In this document: piece after piece, positions 62,553 through 64,000 of the stretch | How the letters are laid out: each line of letters opens with the position of its first letter | Numbering within the stretch: position 1 is the stretch's first letter | NCBI RefSeq assembly: GCF_900101605.1 | Contig: NZ_FMUR01000011.1 | Coordinates: forward strand, 62,001 to 126,000 | Direction: 5' to 3' | Source: Butyrivibrio hungatei | GTDB taxonomy: Bacteria > Bacillota > Clostridia > Lachnospirales > Lachnospiraceae | Length of the DNA stretch: 64,000 bases | Translations under genes and position numbers: made by a program | Notes under the pieces: model-generated | The model's input: the letters and a program-made list of their open reading frames with translations, nothing else | Told to the model about the DNA's origin: nothing | Database searches by the model: none

Positions 62553-63617
62553 ATGAAGTACGTTGCCCGGATGGAATTAAAACCCGGTATGGTAGCCGCA
62601 GAGAATATTTTGAATTACAAGAACGAGATAATCGTTGCCGCCAACACAAAGATTGACGCAACAGTCATAGAAAGGCTTACAAGACAGTCAATTATGGCCG
62701 TCCCGATAAAGGAAGAAGCCGATTTTGCTACCACGCACAATGACAAGGTTCGTATTTCCGAAGGATTTAAAAAATTCGAGTCAATTTATAACGTTTATTT
62801 CCCTGTATTCAGGGGTTACATGATGGGTGCTCTTACTTCCCATCAGCCGATCATCATGCAGCAGCTCATGGATGTTTACAACTCAATCGTTTCTTCTGTT
62901 GCAAACGGTGAGCAGCTTCTTGAATATTTGTATAATCTTTCGCCTTCAGATGAAGATATGATTCTTCACCACTGTTTGAAATCAGCTCTTATCGCAGGCG
63001 TTTTCGGATCTTTCATCGGTCTTACACCGGAAGATCAGCTGCTTTTTATCCAATGTGCATTTGTATATGACATCGGTAAATTCAGCATTCCCAATCAGAT
63101 CCTTACAAAGCCGCAGCGCCTTACAAGAGAAGAATATATGATAATCATCCAGCACACCGTCATCGGATACGATTTCCTTAAGAATATGGGTGATTTTAAC
63201 GAGCATGTCCTCAATGCGGCGATGCAGCACCACGAAAGATGCGACGGAACAGGCTATCCGGCAGGACTTCACGGCGACAACATAGACAGATTCGCCAAGT
63301 ATATAGCGATTGTCGATTCCTACGTTGCGATGACATCAAAAAGAAATTACAGAAGAAAATTAAATGCATTTCAGATCATCGCAAACTATGAAATGCAGGG
63401 TTTCCAGAAATTCTACAGCGAAGCCCTTACTTCAATACTATTGCATATAGCAAGCTCACAGCTTGGATTCAGCATCAAGTTAAACAACGGAAAGAGAGGA
63501 ACCGTGATCCGCATAAACGAACACGCACTCTCCCATCCCGTAATACTCTTAAACGAAAACAATGCTCCACTCGATCTTTCGATGGATTACAGACTTGCAA
63601 TCGAAGAAGTTTATTGA
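62553..63617 (+). CDS. HD-GYP paralogue with altered HD motif
   Basis: 354 residues, 35 percent or so alike by eye to the HD-GYP protein at 46349-47437, including the N-terminal KPGMVAAENIL module. The GYP part is complete (HHERCDGTGYP, about 229-239). In the HD motif the His is Tyr (VYDIGK, Y172-D173), which removes a metal ligand. It may therefore bind rather than hydrolyse cyclic-di-GMP, or use a different metal set. GGAGGTCCC precedes the ATG. It is monocistronic with a strong terminator. Confidence 0.88.
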   Translation: MKYVARMELKPGMVAAENILNYKNEIIVAANTKIDATVIERLTRQSIMAVPIKEEADFATTHNDKVRISEGFKKFESIYNVYFPVFRGYMMGALTSHQPIIMQQLMDVYNSIVSSVANGEQLLEYLYNLSPSDEDMILHHCLKSALIAGVFGSFIGLTPEDQLLFIQCAFVYDIGKFSIPNQILTKPQRLTREEYMIIIQHTVIGYDFLKNMGDFNEHVLNAAMQHHERCDGTGYPAGLHGDNIDRFAKYIAIVDSYVAMTSKRNYRRKLNAFQIIANYEMQGFQKFYSEALTSILLHIASSQLGFSIKLNNGKRGTVIRINEHALSHPVILLNENNAPLDLSMDYRLAIEEVY

Positions 63618-63630
63618 TAAAAAAGTAATT

Positions 63631-63682
63631 AAAAAACTTCCAACACCTGTAACCCGCGGCGTGCAGGTGTTGGAAGTTTTTT
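63631..63682. terminator. Bidirectional terminator between HD-GYP and PBP genes
   Basis: A 17-bp stem AAAACTTCCAACACCTG/CAGGTGTTGGAAGTTTT with a 14-base loop and T-runs on both strands serves the two convergent genes. Confidence 0.93.
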
Positions 63683-63693
63683 CGTATGTTTCT

Positions 63694-64000
63694 TTACTTA
63701 AGATATGCATCAAAAATCTTTTTTGCGATTGGAACGGCAAAACTACCGCCGCTTCCGGCATCCTCAACGATCACGGTAACGCAGATCTTGGGATCCTCAG
63801 CCGGTGCAAAACCTGTAAACCATGCATGAGAATCCGACTTTGCAGAATTAAACTCAGCAGAACCGGTCTTTCCTGCCGCCGTGTAGGAACGGCCTTTTAA
63901 TTTGGTCGCAGTTCCTTTTTGAACAACCTGGATCATCATCTCTGTAAGGATCCTTGTCTCTTCTTCACTCATAAGCCTCTTGGCTTCTTCCGGGCTATAC
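63694..64000 (-). CDS. Penicillin-binding protein transpeptidase (3' end only)
   Basis: The last 102 codons of a gene that enters from the right edge. The frame begins YSPEEAKRLMSEEETRILTE and contains AAGKTGSAEF, where KTG is the third active-site motif of penicillin-binding transpeptidases, followed by HAWFTGFAP and the usual C-terminus. It is a class B (PBP2/FtsI-like) or PbpA-type enzyme that crosslinks peptidoglycan; the class cannot be settled from this fragment. Confidence 0.9.
   Translation of the reverse strand, partial: YSPEEAKRLMSEEETRILTEMMIQVVQKGTATKLKGRSYTAAGKTGSAEFNSAKSDSHAWFTGFAPAEDPKICVTVIVEDAGSGGSFAVPIAKKIFDAYLK

Overview
The window looks like a chromosomal segment of a low-to-medium GC, Gram-positive clostridium, most likely a Lachnospiraceae member close to Butyrivibrio, Pseudobutyrivibrio or Roseburia. 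This rests on gene content: the ackA/tmcAL/rpmF neighbourhood, a uronate operon, a DUF711-ACT pair, rny-recX-recA and ytfI-ytfJ, LytTR/GHKL signalling and lipoproteins with clostridial lipoboxes. Most genes are on the minus strand with strong GGAGG-type ribosome binding sites. The species is inferred, not proven.

Layout. 1-5400: the 5' end of rpmF, an AraC regulator with a polytopic membrane protein, ackA, and divergent tmcAL. 5544-7655: a large protein of unknown role with a cyclic-nucleotide-binding-like N-terminus. 7665-11803: a hexuronate module (uxaA divergent from uxaC-lacI) with two matching LacI-type operators between them. 11897-12066: a 170-bp nested inverted repeat. 12115-15870: mnmA, cobQ, mscL and a small membrane protein with an apparent frameshift. 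16019-27807: a nine-gene transport locus combining a YtrA regulator with a YtrB-like ATPase and permease, MalF/MalG-type permeases, an HlyD-like adaptor, a MacB-core-like membrane protein and propeller-type lipoproteins, one fused to a solute-binding domain. 28019-35994: an exopolysaccharide operon (PilZ-GT2 synthase, two NodB-type deacetylase-like proteins, a GH18-like lipoprotein). Divergent from it is an AgrA/AgrC-like two-component system (36198-38272).

38337-45803 holds housekeeping genes (DUF711, ACT, a WalJ-like hydrolase, an FtsA-like ATPase with a long tail, coaE, and polA that has lost most of its 5' nuclease domain). 45898-48181 has a zinc-finger anti-sigma-like protein, an HD-GYP protein and a Nudix hydrolase. 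48182-49758 is a gene-poor, repeat-rich island around tRNA-Leu(CAA) with three tandem arrays: 27 bp x4, a 74-bp hairpin unit x4, and a 63-64-bp hairpin unit x3. 49759-64000 has a CBS-type pyrophosphatase, a heterodimeric ABC exporter, an rRNA m5C methyltransferase, rny, recX-recA under a two-box SOS promoter, a J-domain coiled-coil protein, ytfI-ytfJ, a second HD-GYP protein with an altered HD motif, and the 3' end of a penicillin-binding protein gene.

How they work together. Uronate catabolism is under LacI control. A PilZ synthase and two HD-GYP proteins suggest cyclic-di-GMP control of an envelope polysaccharide. The mixed importer/exporter/adaptor locus and the hairpin arrays are the best candidates for undescribed biology.
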